A DNA stretch of 64,000 bases from Nostoc sp. NMS8 (GTDB lineage Bacteria; Cyanobacteriota; Cyanobacteriia; Cyanobacteriales; Nostocaceae). Below, piece by piece: positions 63,752 through 64,000 of the stretch (its first letter is position 1; each line of letters begins with the position of its first letter). The translations under genes and the position numbers were made by a program. The notes beneath the pieces are model-generated. The model saw only the letters and a list, made by a program, of their open reading frames with translations. It had not been told where the DNA came from and did no database searches. Where the stretch lies: assembly GCF_017115045.1 (NCBI RefSeq), contig NZ_JABXKK010000083.1:1-64000 (forward strand), in the 5' to 3' direction.

Positions 63752-64000
63752 ATGTCCATTCAAGACACAGTGATTAGCTGGGAACAACTATTAGAAATTG
63801 CCCAAAAAAATACCCCTGCTCGACGGGTGCGTAGACCAGGGCAATCTCCTTCTACTGCTCCTATCCCTAGCAGTCTCCATAAATTGCCACCAGATACAGA
63901 ACCGTCAGTATTGCTCTACCGTGATACTAACTCTTGGTGTCCATTTTGCGAACGGGTTTGGTTTGCTCTCGAAGAAAAGGAAATTCCCTTTGCAACAGAG
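63752..64000 (+). CDS. Glutathione S-transferase-like protein, 5' part (cut by window end)
   Basis: The first 83 codons of a gene that runs past the window. Start ATG at 63752 with AAGGTG nearby. After a 50-residue leader, LLYRDTNSWCPFCERVWFALEEKEIPF is a GST/glutaredoxin N-terminal fold with a CPFC redox motif. Cyanobacterial GST-like proteins of this kind are usually around 400 residues; substrate unknown. Confidence 0.75.
   Translation, partial: MSIQDTVISWEQLLEIAQKNTPARRVRRPGQSPSTAPIPSSLHKLPPDTEPSVLLYRDTNSWCPFCERVWFALEEKEIPFATE

Noticed and set aside
1..64000. Choi (aeruginosin) biosynthesis genes to go with the AerA-like starter
   Set aside because: No AerC-F-like genes are present; the methylproline cassette occupies the tailoring position.

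Overview
The window comes from a filamentous, Nostoc-like cyanobacterium. The evidence is abundant GCGATCGC (HIP1) octamers, short tandem heptamer repeats, a high-light-inducible protein, a GUN4-domain protein, and cyanobacterial hallmark chemistry (microviridin, 4-methylproline, AerA-like loading). About 52 kb is a secondary-metabolite island transcribed on the minus strand. The remaining right-hand part is ordinary chromosome.

Layout, read in the direction of transcription (right to left). A NRPS/PKS assembly line starts at 52794: an AerA-like loading protein (A-KR-PCP), C-A-NMT-PCP, three C-A-PCP modules, a KS-AT-CMT-ACP polyketide module, then C-A-PCP, C-A-PCP-E and an unusual C-PCP-TE end without an adenylation domain. 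Binding-pocket residues read by eye against GrsA suggest: aryl 2-hydroxy acid (by family), N-methyl Ile/Val, Ser, (4-methyl)Pro, Phe, methylated malonate unit, (4-methyl)Pro, D-Gln. Next come the three enzymes that make 4-methylproline from leucine (2OG dioxygenase, zinc dehydrogenase, P5C-reductase homologue), an ABC exporter, and a separate C-A(Gly)-PCP-TE protein that could supply the missing last residue in trans.

Directly after this lies a ribosomal peptide cluster: a 44-residue microviridin precursor (9466-9600), two ATP-grasp ring-forming ligases, a LamG-patatin lipase, a small Gly-rich membrane protein, a second ABC exporter very like the first, and a coiled-coil GUN4 protein. A likely transposase tail sits at the left edge.

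The most interesting signal is regulatory: tandem 9-bp boxes (TTCTTAACT-like, read toward the gene) lie upstream of the NRPS operon, of the divergent ATPase gene, and of the microviridin precursor, where they abut a good -35/-10 promoter. This suggests one regulator for both peptide systems. A second theme is repeat-derived, in-frame insertions in at least six places in the megasynthase genes.

Right of 53 kb are an AAA-like ATPase, thyX, an Hli protein with an HLR1 site, a redoxin, a conserved hypothetical, a UbiD-family decarboxylase, a ChrA transporter, a tandem pair of sulfonate-type solute-binding proteins, and the start of a GST-like gene.
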